From positions 258 through 63,262 of the forward strand of contig NZ_MUFC01000016.1 of NCBI RefSeq assembly GCF_001995985.1: DNA of 63,005 nucleotides, in the 5' to 3' direction. The stretch comes from Salinivibrio sharmensis (lineage in GTDB: Bacteria; Pseudomonadota; Gammaproteobacteria; Enterobacterales; Vibrionaceae). The translations under genes and the position numbers were made by a program. This document shows, one piece after another, positions 12,145 to 20,123 of the stretch. Under the pieces are notes generated by a model. It was given only the letters and a program-made list of their open reading frames with translations, had not been told where the DNA came from and ran no database searches. How positions within the stretch are numbered: the first letter of the stretch is position 1; the number at the start of each line of letters is the position of its first letter.

Positions 12145-13455
12145 TTACAACACCTGGGTAATCAGCAAACCACAAGCGATACTGAACACCATACTCAGCA
12201 AGCCTGGTGCCATAAAGCTGTGATTAAAAATATACTTACCAATCCGCGTGGTGCCGGTTCGGTCAAAGTCGATAGAGGCAATGATCGGCCCGTAGTTAGG
12301 AATAAAGAAGTAGCCATTCACCGCTACAAAGGTCGCAATAATCATCGAAGGCGGCAGCCCCAAGGTAATCGCCACAGGCACCAACACCGCTGTCGTTGCA
12401 CCTTGGCTGTTCACCATGACTGACAAAGCGAACAGCGCAAACGCAAATGTCCACGGTGCCATCTCAACCAAGCCAGACACCGCCTCTTTTACCATCTCGC
12501 CATGGCCACCAATCAAAGTATCACCTAGCCAAGCAATACCAAAGATAGCGACAATCGCACGCATCCCGGCATGGAATACCGAACCTTGGCTAATCGCATT
12601 GCCGTCCGGCTTACAGGTCAAAATGATCAGTGCCCCCACTGACAACATCACGATTTCAATGGTATGCGCCATCCCCATTGGCTCGCCATCAAAGGCCGGG
12701 CGCAGGGTTGGGAATGCCCCCATGATGACCACGGCTAAGGCACCAAATAAGAACAAGCCAACCGATTTCTTCGCCTCCGGCGTGACTTCGATATCTTCAA
12801 CGGCCAAATCCGCTTCCATTTCTCGACGAAAGTCGGGATCTTGTAAACGGCGTTGATATTCAGGATCGTCTTTAAGCTCTTTACCCAGCTTATTAACAAT
12901 CACACACGCCAAGGCAAGGCCAATAAAGGTGCTGGGAATGGTAACCGACAGCACATCAGTAAGGGTAATCCCTTGCGGCTCTAAAAAGGCCACACACGCC
13001 ACCACCGCAGCGGCGATGGGGCTGGCCACAATCGCAAATTGCGAGGCAATGACCGCCATCCCTAACGGACGAGCCGGACGAATGCCGCTTTTACGACTGA
13101 CTTCAGCGATAACTGGTAAGACCGAATAGGCAACGTGTCCGGTTCCCGCCATCATGGTGAAGACATAAGTCACTAAAGGGGCAACAAAGGTAATGTGACG
13201 TGGGTTTTTACGTAATATATTGGTGGCAATTTTAATTAAAAAATCCAAGCCACCTGCTGCTTGCATGGTGGCTGCCGCGGCGACCACCGCCATGATCATT
13301 AATAAAACATCAATCGGCGGATGCGTGGGCTGTAAACCAAACCCAAAACTTAAGACAGCGAGCCCGACCCCGCCCATCACACCTAAACCAATGCCGCCGA
13401 TACGGGCACCAATTAAGATGCAGCTGAGTACCACTAATAACTCAACCAAGAACAT
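12145..13455 (-). CDS. dcuA: Anaerobic C4-dicarboxylate transporter, Dcu family
   Basis: Inner-membrane antiporter of 436 residues with about ten transmembrane segments, exchanging fumarate, aspartate, malate and succinate. Diagnostic stretches are [37 protein letters not shown] and [19 protein letters not shown] with a following [14 protein letters not shown], all typical of DcuA/DcuB. A charged cytoplasmic loop lies near the middle ([17 protein letters not shown]). GGAG precedes the ATG. In E. coli dcuA follows aspA on the same strand; here it points towards aspA, so the pair must be regulated separately. DcuA is preferred over DcuB mainly by linkage to aspA; the family call is firm. Confidence 0.9.
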   Translation of the reverse strand: MFLVELLVVLSCILIGARIGGIGLGVMGGVGLAVLSFGFGLQPTHPPIDVLLMIMAVVAAAATMQAAGGLDFLIKIATNILRKNPRHITFVAPLVTYVFTMMAGTGHVAYSVLPVIAEVSRKSGIRPARPLGMAVIASQFAIVASPIAAAVVACVAFLEPQGITLTDVLSVTIPSTFIGLALACVIVNKLGKELKDDPEYQRRLQDPDFRREMEADLAVEDIEVTPEAKKSVGLFLFGALAVVIMGAFPTLRPAFDGEPMGMAHTIEIVMLSVGALIILTCKPDGNAISQGSVFHAGMRAIVAIFGIAWLGDTLIGGHGEMVKEAVSGLVEMAPWTFAFALFALSVMVNSQGATTAVLVPVAITLGLPPSMIIATFVAVNGYFFIPNYGPIIASIDFDRTGTTRIGKYIFNHSFMAPGLLSMVFSIACGLLITQVL

Positions 13456-13777
13456 AACTTTCTCCTACTTTGGATAGACGTCCCCACGCGTCCGTTCACA
13501 TGCATTCATTGTCTATGGCACGCCCATGGCGTATTGGGGTAGATACGATATGACGGCTCCTCCGTCGGCCTATCGCCACTAATAAGCACCATCCTTGGTG
13601 GGAGATGTGAGCAACCGCGCTCAGCACCATGGCCAAATCCTAACCAGATGCCGTCACGCGCATGTTGATTCAGGTAAGAAAAAGTAACACTTTTCGCGAA
13701 CTGACAACAAAAAGTTCGGGAAATGAGATCTTTAACCTAGACGCTGATGGACTTTTCATTCTTTCTCAGTGATGTTA
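13456..13777. other. Gene-free stretch between dcuA and the L31B/L36B operon
   Basis: This interval must hold the dcuA promoter (minus strand) and the distal rpmE2 promoter. I found no open frame with a credible start and no convincing FNR or CRP site. TGTGAGCAACCGCGCTCA near 13605-13625 looks half like a CRP site, but its arms are wrongly spaced. Confidence 0.5.
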
Positions 13778-13792
13778 TGTTATATCATAACA
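13778..13792. promoter_or_regulatory. Zur box controlling rpmE2-rpmJ2
   Basis: TGTTATATCATAACA is a perfect 6-bp inverted repeat (TGTTAT/ATAACA) around ATC and matches the gammaproteobacterial Zur operator core TGTTATANTATAACA at 14 of 15 positions. It sits 17 bp before the start of a gene whose homologues are known Zur targets, so zinc-dependent repression is strongly suggested. Confidence 0.85.
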
Positions 13793-13809
13793 AACAACGG
13801 AGAGTCGTT

Positions 13810-14079
13810 ATGAAAGCCAATATCCATCCCGAATACCGTTCTGTCGTTTTTCATGACACCAGTGTTGACGCCTATTTTATTATCGGCTCAACCTTGCAAA
13901 CATCACGTACCATCGAGTGGCAAGATGGCAAAACCTATCCTTACTATCCACTGGATATCTCGAGCGCCTCACACCCGGTATATACCGGGAAGGCACGAGC
14001 GACGAACAAAGAAGGGCGCGCGGCACACTTTGCGCGTAAGTTTGGCCAAGTAGGCCGCCGCAAAAAGGCGTCGTCATGA
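13810..14079 (+). CDS. rpmE2: 50S ribosomal protein L31 type B (zinc-independent)
   Basis: An 89-residue alternative L31 that replaces the zinc-binding L31 when zinc is scarce, freeing zinc for other uses. It begins [20 protein letters not shown] and lacks the cysteine quartet of type A L31, as expected for the C-minus form. The ATG at 13810 has GGAGAG directly upstream; a longer reading from 13747 would translate through the Zur box and is rejected. The stop codon overlaps the rpmJ2 start (ATGA), so the two are translationally coupled. Control by the Zur box at 13778-13792 fits the known family pattern. Confidence 0.95.
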   Translation: MKANIHPEYRSVVFHDTSVDAYFIIGSTLQTSRTIEWQDGKTYPYYPLDISSASHPVYTGKARATNKEGRAAHFARKFGQVGRRKKASS

Positions 14080-14219
14080 AGGTCGTTAACTCACTAAAAA
14101 GCGCCCGCCAGCGCCACCCTGATTGTCAGGTTGTCCGTCGTCGCGGGCGCATGTTCGTCATTTGCAAAACCAATCCACGTTTTAAGGCGGTGCAAGGGCG
14201 CGCGAAAAAACACGCCTAA
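14076..14219 (+). CDS. rpmJ2: 50S ribosomal protein L36 type B (zinc-independent)
   Basis: A 47-residue basic protein starting [20 protein letters not shown], then [20 protein letters not shown], which matches the YkgO-type L36 paralogue almost along its length. Only two cysteines (17 and 30) remain instead of the full zinc ribbon of type A L36. It overlaps the rpmE2 stop by four bases, so it is the second gene of a zinc-starvation operon. Its TAA stop overlaps by four bases the stop of the convergent DUF2218 gene. The gene is easily missed because it is so short. Confidence 0.95.
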   Translation: MKVVNSLKSARQRHPDCQVVRRRGRMFVICKTNPRFKAVQGRAKKHA

Positions 14220-14509
14220 GCGTCGGCGACGCACTGCCACTGATGGGGCAGTGCTTCTCGGCGTGCAAACATCTTGATGTGGCTACTGACCGTCTCAGTC
14301 ACCAAGGTTAAGCTCGCTTCATCATCGGCATGGCATGTAACACGCAACTGGGTTCCTTGCACCTGCATATCACACACTCCCGCAGGGAAATGTACGCGTC
14401 CTGTTTGCTCATCCCAGCTCGCCTCGACTTTGCGACCAAAGTGACGACACAAGGTCTGCAAGTAACGTGGGGCATGCTCGGAGTCAATCATCGTCGTCAT
14501 ACTAGGCAT
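14216..14509 (-). CDS. DUF2218 family protein
   Basis: A 97-residue cytosolic protein of the DUF2218 family, function unknown. The typical layout is visible: [21 protein letters not shown] at the start, a central [12 protein letters not shown] strand pair, and a C-terminal helix preceding ALPHQWQ. Members often sit beside iron/siderophore genes, and here it lies directly downstream of a TonB-dependent receptor on the same strand. The ATG at 14509 is preferred over a TTG one codon earlier because AAGGAG at 14515-14520 is then five bases away. It probably shares the receptor transcript despite the stem-loop between them. Confidence 0.82.
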   Translation of the reverse strand: MPSMTTMIDSEHAPRYLQTLCRHFGRKVEASWDEQTGRVHFPAGVCDMQVQGTQLRVTCHADDEASLTLVTETVSSHIKMFARREALPHQWQCVADA

Positions 14510-14523
14510 CAATGCTCCTTGAT

Positions 14524-14545
14524 AGGTGGGCGCAAGCGCCCACCT
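14524..14545 (-). repeat. Perfect stem-loop between the TonB receptor and DUF2218 gene
   Basis: AGGTGGGCGC (14524-14533) and GCGCCCACCT (14536-14545) form a 10-bp stem with almost no loop. On the minus strand it is followed by ATCAAGG, not a T run, so it looks like a processing or stability hairpin or a leaky terminator. Confidence 0.7.
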
Positions 14546-14553
14546 CTTTGCGA

Positions 14554-16566
14554 TTAAAATTGATAGGATGCCGTCAATTTAATATTGCGACCGGGCTCGT
14601 AATCGAGGATTTCTGCGCCTCGTTTACCTGACGTTGACGCATGCGAGCGATAGCGACTGTCAAACAGGTTGTCGACCCCTGCCGTCAAAGTGAATCCGTC
14701 TACTGCCATCGGTTGCCACTGAGCGAACACGTTGTGGACTGTGTAGCCCGGCTTGGTCAAGTTGCTATCAGGAACGGTGGTCGATCGCTGAATTTGAGTG
14801 TTCCACCCCAGCAAAACATCCCAACGGGTCAACGCGTAATCCGCATTCAAGGCTACGGTATCGCCGAGGTGGCGGGCGCGACCAAAAATCTGATCCAGTT
14901 GATACGCCTCTGAATAACTCACATCCGTGCGACTGTAACTGGCTGACGCCGTCCACTGCTGCCATGCCCAATAGGTACTGGCTTCAAAGCCACGATAGGT
15001 GACATCGCCACGGTTGGTGGTTTCATAAGCCCAGTTGCCACCACCATCTTTGTAACTACGCACCACAATTTCATCATCGAGATAGGTGCGAAATACCGTT
15101 AGATTGGCGGTTAACGAGTAGTCTTTTGGCGCCGCTGCATTCGAAAGGCGCACACCAATTTCATCGGTCCGGCCATGCTCGGCTTTCAAGTCTTTATCCG
15201 CGCTTTCACTTAGTGCTGTGGTAGTAAATGATTCATTCAACGGCGGCGCTTTGTGCAGCTCTCGACTGTTGGCAAACAGGGTGAGGTAGTCGTTAGCGAC
15301 AAACTCGGCACCCAACGCCAGCGACACATCATCATAACGCTGACTCGAGCTGGTCGCTCGACGATCAAAGCTGTCATAACGTACCGCTGGCATCACCGAA
15401 AAGCGTGAGCTCAGCGCTATCTTGTCTTCCACATACAGCGCAATCTTGTCGGCCGACTCCAAAATCTGTACACCCGGTTTGGCAAATTGGGTGTCGTTGT
15501 CTTGGTTTTCATAGTGCGCACCGTACGCGAGCTGATGATCGCCAATACGCTGCGACACACTGAGTTGTACCCCCATATTTGTGTCTTCTGCCACATTGAC
15601 GCCTTTGCGGTCAGCCAGAAATGGGTGGGTTGCAAATTCGGTTTCATCACGGGTGAGTGACAGCTGGTTATAATAGGCCAGCGCTTTTAATTCAATGGCT
15701 TGTGACGGCGTGTATTCATAGTTGATCGTCGCGGTATCACGATCGTAGGTCACTGGCAGCGTCATTTCGCCCGTACGATTGCGGTTGAAGCTCACGCCCA
15801 TATCAGGACGCGGCAGGTAATCGCCCTTATCACGGTACTTGTCATAACTGACTTCAAAGCGATGCCCAATCGCAGGCTCCCAGCCTAGTTTCACTAAGCC
15901 ATTGGTAACTGCGCCTTCACCACCAAAAGTACGATGCCCATTGCCGTCTTTAAAGTTGTCGCGATCAAAACGGCTGATGTAAGCCATCGCATCCCATTCA
16001 TCACTCAACACCCCATAAACGGTCAACGAGCCTTGTTGGTAATCGTTACTACCCCAGCCCGCACTTAACCGTGCCCCAAATGTCTCATTGGCACGCAAGA
16101 GGTCGTACGGATCCTTGGTTTCAAACGCGACCGCGCCCCCCAGCTCGTTGGTGATAATCGACGATGCACCCACCGCGACATCAACACGCTGCAAAATGTC
16201 AGGGTTTAAAGTGAGGTTGCTGATGTGGTGGAACATTTTACCGCCTTGTGAGGCGCCATCGACGGTGATATCCAGATCTTGTTCGGTAAAGCCACGGATA
16301 TTAATGCGCTGGGTGAGCGAGTGCGTGCCGCCCACATCCACACCGGGAATATCACGTAATAGGTCAGAGAGGTGATCGGGCTGCTTCACGGTAAGATCAG
16401 CCTCCCCCAGATAACGGGAGGAGCTAGACACTTTTGTGCCCCACACGGACACCGTTTCTATGCTTTCATCTTCGGGGCTATCAGCCATCGCAGAGGGACA
16501 CAAAGCACTGGCAATGCTCAGCGCAAGCAAGGCTGGACGCGCCTTAGCGGGAAGTAACAACATCAT
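14554..16566 (-). CDS. TonB-dependent outer-membrane receptor
   Basis: A 670-residue outer-membrane receptor. A signal peptide (KARPALLALSIASALCPSAMA) precedes a TonB-box-like ESIETVSVWG near residue 35, a plug domain (about 50-165, with LSDLLRDIPGVDVGGTHSL and INIRGFTEQDLDITVDGA) and a 22-strand barrel ending in NLFDSRYR and a terminal phenylalanine. Length and plug are like haem/haemin or catecholate-siderophore receptors, but the ligand cannot be read from sequence. Two adjacent ATGs (16566, 16563) follow AAGGAAATG. It is divergent from an AraC regulator, and a Fur-like box lies in the shared promoter region, so iron-repressed, regulator-activated uptake is the likely theme. Confidence 0.92.
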   Translation of the reverse strand: MMLLLPAKARPALLALSIASALCPSAMADSPEDESIETVSVWGTKVSSSSRYLGEADLTVKQPDHLSDLLRDIPGVDVGGTHSLTQRINIRGFTEQDLDITVDGASQGGKMFHHISNLTLNPDILQRVDVAVGASSIITNELGGAVAFETKDPYDLLRANETFGARLSAGWGSNDYQQGSLTVYGVLSDEWDAMAYISRFDRDNFKDGNGHRTFGGEGAVTNGLVKLGWEPAIGHRFEVSYDKYRDKGDYLPRPDMGVSFNRNRTGEMTLPVTYDRDTATINYEYTPSQAIELKALAYYNQLSLTRDETEFATHPFLADRKGVNVAEDTNMGVQLSVSQRIGDHQLAYGAHYENQDNDTQFAKPGVQILESADKIALYVEDKIALSSRFSVMPAVRYDSFDRRATSSSQRYDDVSLALGAEFVANDYLTLFANSRELHKAPPLNESFTTTALSESADKDLKAEHGRTDEIGVRLSNAAAPKDYSLTANLTVFRTYLDDEIVVRSYKDGGGNWAYETTNRGDVTYRGFEASTYWAWQQWTASASYSRTDVSYSEAYQLDQIFGRARHLGDTVALNADYALTRWDVLLGWNTQIQRSTTVPDSNLTKPGYTVHNVFAQWQPMAVDGFTLTAGVDNLFDSRYRSHASTSGKRGAEILDYEPGRNIKLTASYQF

Positions 16567-16599
16567 GATTCATTTCCTTCTTGGGCAACCAAACAACTA

Positions 16600-16618
16600 A
16601 ATGATACTAATTCGCATT
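16600..16618. promoter_or_regulatory. Fur-box-like site in the receptor promoter
   Basis: AATGATACTAATTCGCATT matches the model Fur site AATGATAATAATTATCATT at 16 of 19 positions. It lies 34 bp upstream of the TonB receptor start, where Fur would block transcription. Confidence 0.65.
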
Positions 16619-16657
16619 TATGTTACTGTTTAAGTGCTTTTCAGGAAGAAAAAAGAA

Positions 16658-16714
16658 TTATGCGCACGCATCAAGCTTTTATGCGCAGAGCGTTTATGCA
16701 TAGCACGTTGATGC
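16658..16714 (+). promoter_or_regulatory. Array of ATGC direct repeats, candidate AraC-regulator sites
   Basis: TTATGCGCA occurs at 16658-16666 and 16679-16687, exactly 21 bp apart, the two-turn spacing typical of AraC-family half-sites. Two weaker copies, TTATGCA (16694) and TGATGCGGCA (16709), continue the series with ATGC cores 15 bp apart. The array lies between the Fur-like box and the start of the AraC-family gene, so it could serve the receptor and autoregulation. Confidence 0.45.
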
Positions 16715-16735
16715 GGCATGTTAAGGGGGAACACT

Positions 16736-17710
16736 ATGGCAGCACCCGTGTCTGTTGTTTGCACACAACGAGAATCCAGCGCAGAGGGTCACGCCGAGAT
16801 CATGGCTACCCACTCGCAACGGACGCAATCTCTGGTACGAGGACAGTTTTCACATACCTTATGCCCGGGTGGGTTACATATCGATGGCGGGATCACCGAT
16901 GAGTTATGTGACGCCAATGTACTCCACCGTGCCCATCTGGGGATCACCCTAGTGATAGTCCTCGAGGGCGTGCTGGAATTTGCCTACGATGGTCACACCT
17001 ATCGGTGTGATGCACGTCACCAGCCCCAAGCGATTGCCGTCTCCGTGTGTCGTGATAGCACCTTTCGCCGTCGCTTAATTGAAGGGAATCACCTGAAAAA
17101 AGTGAACATATTACTGCCACCAGAGTGGCTTGAAGGGTATGCAGACGAGCAAGCCTTGCCACTGCTTAGTGCCTTGCATCGCCATCATTTAGGCTGTGTA
17201 CGCTGGCCACCGAATACCTCTATACTCGACCCCACTCGCGCCTTATTGCCCAGCGCCAATAGGCAACATGAGGCGGATCCACTGACCCAGCACCTCCATG
17301 CACTCACCATCATCAAGCACCTGTGTGACCAAACCGCTGGTCTGATCATTGAGCCTGTTGTCGAACACACCCCTACCACCCATGAGCCACAGGTCGCAAA
17401 AGCCGTCGCGTATATTGAGACCAAACTGCATACGGCATTGACCATATCGACCATCGCTCAGGCGTGCGGCCTGAGTCGCAGCACACTACAGCGTCGATTT
17501 CGTACCCATCTGGGCGTGCCCGTGTCTGATTACATTCGACGCCGCCGGCTCGCGGTGGTCAAAGAAAAGTTGCTGCATGAGGCGATTTCAATTGGCGAAG
17601 CAGCTTACTGGGCGGGCTACCATCACCCCTCTAACTTCGTTACCGCATTTAAGCGTCAGTTTGGTGTGACGCCCGGTCAGTTGATCCAGTCGCACACCCA
17701 TGCGGTGTGA
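16736..17710 (+). CDS. AraC-family transcriptional regulator (PchR/YbtA-like)
   Basis: A 324-residue regulator with a variable N-terminal sensing domain and a C-terminal double helix-turn-helix (about 225-320): LTISTIAQACGLSRSTLQRR is the first helix-turn-helix and ISIGEAAYWAGYHHPSNF with TAFKRQFGVTPGQL the second. The N-terminal segment (HLGITLVIVLEGVLEF, ending KKVNILLPPEWLEGY) resembles PchR/YbtA-type siderophore-responsive activators. The ATG at 16736 has AAGGGGGA at 16723-16730; the in-frame ATG at 16718 precedes that site and is rejected. Divergent orientation to the receptor suggests it activates that gene when the ligand is imported. Confidence 0.88.
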   Translation: MAAPVSVVCTQRESSAEGHAEIMATHSQRTQSLVRGQFSHTLCPGGLHIDGGITDELCDANVLHRAHLGITLVIVLEGVLEFAYDGHTYRCDARHQPQAIAVSVCRDSTFRRRLIEGNHLKKVNILLPPEWLEGYADEQALPLLSALHRHHLGCVRWPPNTSILDPTRALLPSANRQHEADPLTQHLHALTIIKHLCDQTAGLIIEPVVEHTPTTHEPQVAKAVAYIETKLHTALTISTIAQACGLSRSTLQRRFRTHLGVPVSDYIRRRRLAVVKEKLLHEAISIGEAAYWAGYHHPSNFVTAFKRQFGVTPGQLIQSHTHAV

Positions 17711-17758
17711 TCATGGTATGTGTGTATACTCATCCTATTAGCATGAAAAGGAAAACGT

Positions 17759-18271
17759 ATGAGACAGGGTCGCCGCTTTGCACTGGTTGCTGGATTGTTG
17801 ATTGTCGCACTGGGCGCCAGTGCGCTTTATATCGTTCGCTCGCAGCACGCTACCGCTCCTGCAAACACATCGGATACTATCGCGGCGCCAACGTTTGTGA
17901 CCGTCAACAGCCAAACAGCGCTTGATGAAGAGCTCGCCAACGCAACCGCCAGTCAGAAAATTGCCTTTGTCGATTACTACGCCGATTGGTGCATTCCGTG
18001 TAAGCAGTTCGCCACACAAACCTTTACCGATCCAGACGTGGCTCAGCAACTTAACCGCATGCACCGGATTAAAGTGAATCTCAGTGAAAATCGTCCTGAC
18101 GATTTTGCGTTAATGCGCAGCCAAGACGTGGCCGGGCTCCCCACACTCGACTTTTGGTTACCCAATGGAAAGCGTCATGCGACAGCCCGCATTACTGGCT
18201 TTTTAACACCTCAGGCTTTCATGACTCACCTGCGCCAGCATGGATTAGTGGATGAAGTAAAAAGCGAGTAA
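17759..18271 (+). CDS. Membrane-anchored thioredoxin-fold protein resembling the DsbD gamma domain
   Basis: 170 residues: an N-terminal signal anchor (about 7-26), a short linker, and a periplasmic thioredoxin domain with a CIPC redox motif (Cys78, Cys81) in YYADWCIPCKQF, then TFTDPDVAQQL, VAGLPTLDFWLPNG and ARITGFLTPQAF. This pattern matches the C-terminal gamma domain of DsbD (YADWCVACKEF, TFSDPQV, LGLPTILFF, ARVTGF in the E. coli protein), but the alpha domain and eight-helix beta domain are absent. It may pass electrons within the periplasm if another protein supplies them from the cytosol. AAAAGGAAAACGT precedes the ATG. Alone on its transcript between the AraC gene and crbR. Confidence 0.82.
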   Translation: MRQGRRFALVAGLLIVALGASALYIVRSQHATAPANTSDTIAAPTFVTVNSQTALDEELANATASQKIAFVDYYADWCIPCKQFATQTFTDPDVAQQLNRMHRIKVNLSENRPDDFALMRSQDVAGLPTLDFWLPNGKRHATARITGFLTPQAFMTHLRQHGLVDEVKSE

Positions 18272-18362
18272 TGATCAATCTCTTAGTTCTCTTGTTACAA
18301 AATTGATAAACCCCATATCTGGTGGTAGCTTTATTGAAAACAAAGGGAAAGATAGCCGCATT

Positions 18363-18995
18363 ATGGAAGCGCAACACACCATCGTTATTGCCGACGATCA
18401 TCCACTGTTTCGAAATGCTTTGTTTCAGTCGGTACACATGGCAATAAGCGGTGCCAACCTGCTAGAGGCAGACAGCTTAGACAGTTTAAATCAGATCCTA
18501 GCGCGAGATGCTGAGGTTGATTTGGTGCTGCTCGACCTTAAAATGCCGGGCGCTAATGGCATGTCGGGCTTAATTGCGCTGCGTCACCAGTATCCTACCC
18601 TGCCAATTGTGGTGGTCTCTGCCAGTGAAGAGCCGAGCGTGATCCGCCAAGTCCGCTCCCATGGCGCGTTTGGTTTTATCCCTAAATCCAGCGATATGCG
18701 TGCATTGGTACAGTCGCTAACCCAAGTGCTTGAAGGCACCCCCTGCTTTCCTGATAATCTCGGCGAAGACGATGAGAGCGAGAGCTTATCTGACAAACTC
18801 GCCACACTGACCCCACAGCAGTACAAAGTGTTGCGAATGCTTTGCGATGGTCTACTGAACAAGCAAATCGCCTACGACCTGGCGGTTTCCGAGGCGACTA
18901 TTAAAGCGCACATGACGGCCATCTTTCGTAAGCTAGGAGTAAAAAACCGCACTCAGGCGGTGATTTTATTGCAGCAATCCAATATCGAACTTTGA
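18363..18995 (+). CDS. crbR: LuxR/NarL-family response regulator, CrbR-like
   Basis: A 210-residue response regulator: receiver domain (1-125) with acidic pair Asp11-Asp12, phospho-acceptor Asp58 in LLDLKMPG and the lysine in FIPKSSDMRAL, then a LuxR-type helix-turn-helix (about 148-205; LTPQQYKVLRMLCDG, NKQIAYDLAVSEATIKAHM). In Vibrio the CrbS-CrbR pair switches on acs and acetate use; here crbS, the symporter pair and acs all lie within 14 kb, which supports the name. The ATG at 18363 begins the receiver strand directly; an upstream TTG at 18303 would add 20 residues with no domain. The ribosome-binding site is weak. Confidence 0.82.
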   Translation: MEAQHTIVIADDHPLFRNALFQSVHMAISGANLLEADSLDSLNQILARDAEVDLVLLDLKMPGANGMSGLIALRHQYPTLPIVVVSASEEPSVIRQVRSHGAFGFIPKSSDMRALVQSLTQVLEGTPCFPDNLGEDDESESLSDKLATLTPQQYKVLRMLCDGLLNKQIAYDLAVSEATIKAHMTAIFRKLGVKNRTQAVILLQQSNIEL

Positions 18996-19031
18996 TAAGC
19001 TAGCGCCCCAGACACCGACTTTGGAGCGCTT

Positions 19032-19664
19032 ATGTTAAGTATTCTTGCTACGCAATTCGTGATTTTATGGGCCGTGATCGACCCTATCGGTAGCGTGCCC
19101 ATTTATCTGTCACAAACCAGCCACATGTCCGCCAAACAAAAGCGCCGCGTCGCGGTGAAAGCCGTGGCGATTGCCTTTGCTATTTTACTGTTCTTTTTAA
19201 TTGTCGGTCAGATTTTGCTCGAAGCCATGCAAATCCCCTTGCCCGCGTTCCAAGCGGCCGGTGGCTTAGTATTGCTATTGTTTTCCCTCACCATGATTTT
19301 CGGTGAAGGAAAACCCAGCCAAGAAGCCAAAATGCTGAGCGAAAACGTGGATAAAGCAGAAATTGCCGCCACCGCAGTGTATCCGCTCGCCGTTCCTTCT
19401 ATCGCCTCTCCCGGCGCCATGATGGCGGTGGTCATGCTCACGGATAACAATCGATATGCCATCGCTGAACAAGCGGTGACCGCTGGGGTGATGTTTTTTG
19501 TTTTGGTCGCGACCTTGGTCTTACTCCTCGGAGCCAATGTCATTCACAAAGTGATTGGCAACGTCGGCGCGTCGATTATCAGCCGCGTCATGGGGCTGAT
19601 CCTAGCCTCCGTCGCCGTTGCTAATTTACTTGAAGGTATCCAAAAGTTTTATCACCTTAGTTAG
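19032..19664 (+). CDS. MarC family integral membrane protein
   Basis: A 210-residue inner-membrane protein with six predicted helices, matching the MarC/YhgN (UPF0056) family. The opening LATQFVILWAVIDPIGSVPIYL and the later YPLAVPSIASPGAMMAVVML are characteristic. MarC was once linked to antibiotic resistance, but that link was not upheld and its transport role is unsettled. It starts 36 bp after crbR in the same direction, so it may be co-transcribed; GGAGCG lies before the ATG. A stem-loop lies 19-41 bp downstream. Why it sits in the acetate locus is not evident from sequence. Confidence 0.9.
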   Translation: MLSILATQFVILWAVIDPIGSVPIYLSQTSHMSAKQKRRVAVKAVAIAFAILLFFLIVGQILLEAMQIPLPAFQAAGGLVLLLFSLTMIFGEGKPSQEAKMLSENVDKAEIAATAVYPLAVPSIASPGAMMAVVMLTDNNRYAIAEQAVTAGVMFFVLVATLVLLLGANVIHKVIGNVGASIISRVMGLILASVAVANLLEGIQKFYHLS

Positions 19665-19682
19665 ACCTTTGGCGCAAGGCTT

Positions 19683-19705
19683 GGCTGGCTCAACCCGAGC
19701 CAGCC
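19683..19705 (+). repeat. Perfect stem-loop after the MarC gene
   Basis: GGCTGGCTC (19683-19691) and GAGCCAGCC (19697-19705) pair perfectly across AACCC. No T tract follows, so it may be a weak or factor-dependent terminator separating crbR-marC from the symporter operon. Confidence 0.7.
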
Positions 19706-19761
19706 GTACCTAGCTCACAAAAACCCTGTTTTTTCCGCTCATTACCGCTTACTGCGCTCGA

Positions 19762-19778
19762 CTAAAGTTGCAATGTCG
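19762..19778 (+). promoter_or_regulatory. CTAAAGT-type motif upstream of the DUF4212/symporter operon
   Basis: CTAAAGT-TGC-AATGTCG. The same pattern (CTAAAGT, three bases, A-W-TGTCG) occurs upstream of acs, and CTAAAGT also upstream of the DUF294 gene. This points to a shared regulator site in the acetate locus; CrbR is the obvious candidate. Confidence 0.45.
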
Positions 19779-19844
19779 CTTCGTCCATCCCCTGCTATCG
19801 TCTTCAAGTAACATTCCATTAACGTGCTAAACAAGGAGAAGGCG

Positions 19845-20111
19845 ATGGCGTTTCAAAGCAAGGAACACGCGAAAGCCTACTGGGACAGAAACGTAAAACT
19901 GATGATCAGTCTACTGATTGTCTGGTTTGTTGTCTCATTCGGCTGTGGGATCTTATTCGTGGATGCCCTCAATACCATTCAAATTGGTGGCTACAAACTC
20001 GGGTTCTGGTTTGCTCAGCAGGGATCAATTTATACCTTCCTCGGCATCATATTCGTGTATGCCAAACAAATGCGCAAACTCGATCGCGAGTTCGGCGTGG
20101 ACGACGAGTAA
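19845..20111 (+). CDS. DUF4212 small subunit of a sodium:solute symporter
   Basis: An 88-residue protein with two membrane helices (about 22-42 and 57-77) and the family segments AKAYWDRNVKLMISLL and LGFWFAQQGSIYTF. DUF4212 proteins are encoded directly before a large sodium:solute symporter and are thought to be its small subunit. Here the symporter starts 12 bp downstream. The ATG at 19845 is fixed by AAGGAGAAGG immediately upstream; an in-frame ATG 21 bases earlier lacks such a site. Probably co-regulated with acs through the motif at 19762-19778. Confidence 0.93.
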   Translation: MAFQSKEHAKAYWDRNVKLMISLLIVWFVVSFGCGILFVDALNTIQIGGYKLGFWFAQQGSIYTFLGIIFVYAKQMRKLDREFGVDDE

Positions 20112-20123
20112 GAGGACTAACAC

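Noticed and set aside
13605-13625. CRP or FNR site for dcuA
   Set aside because: TGTGAGCAACCGCGCTCA has correct half-sites only in part and the wrong spacing; no TTGAT-N4-ATCAA pattern was found.
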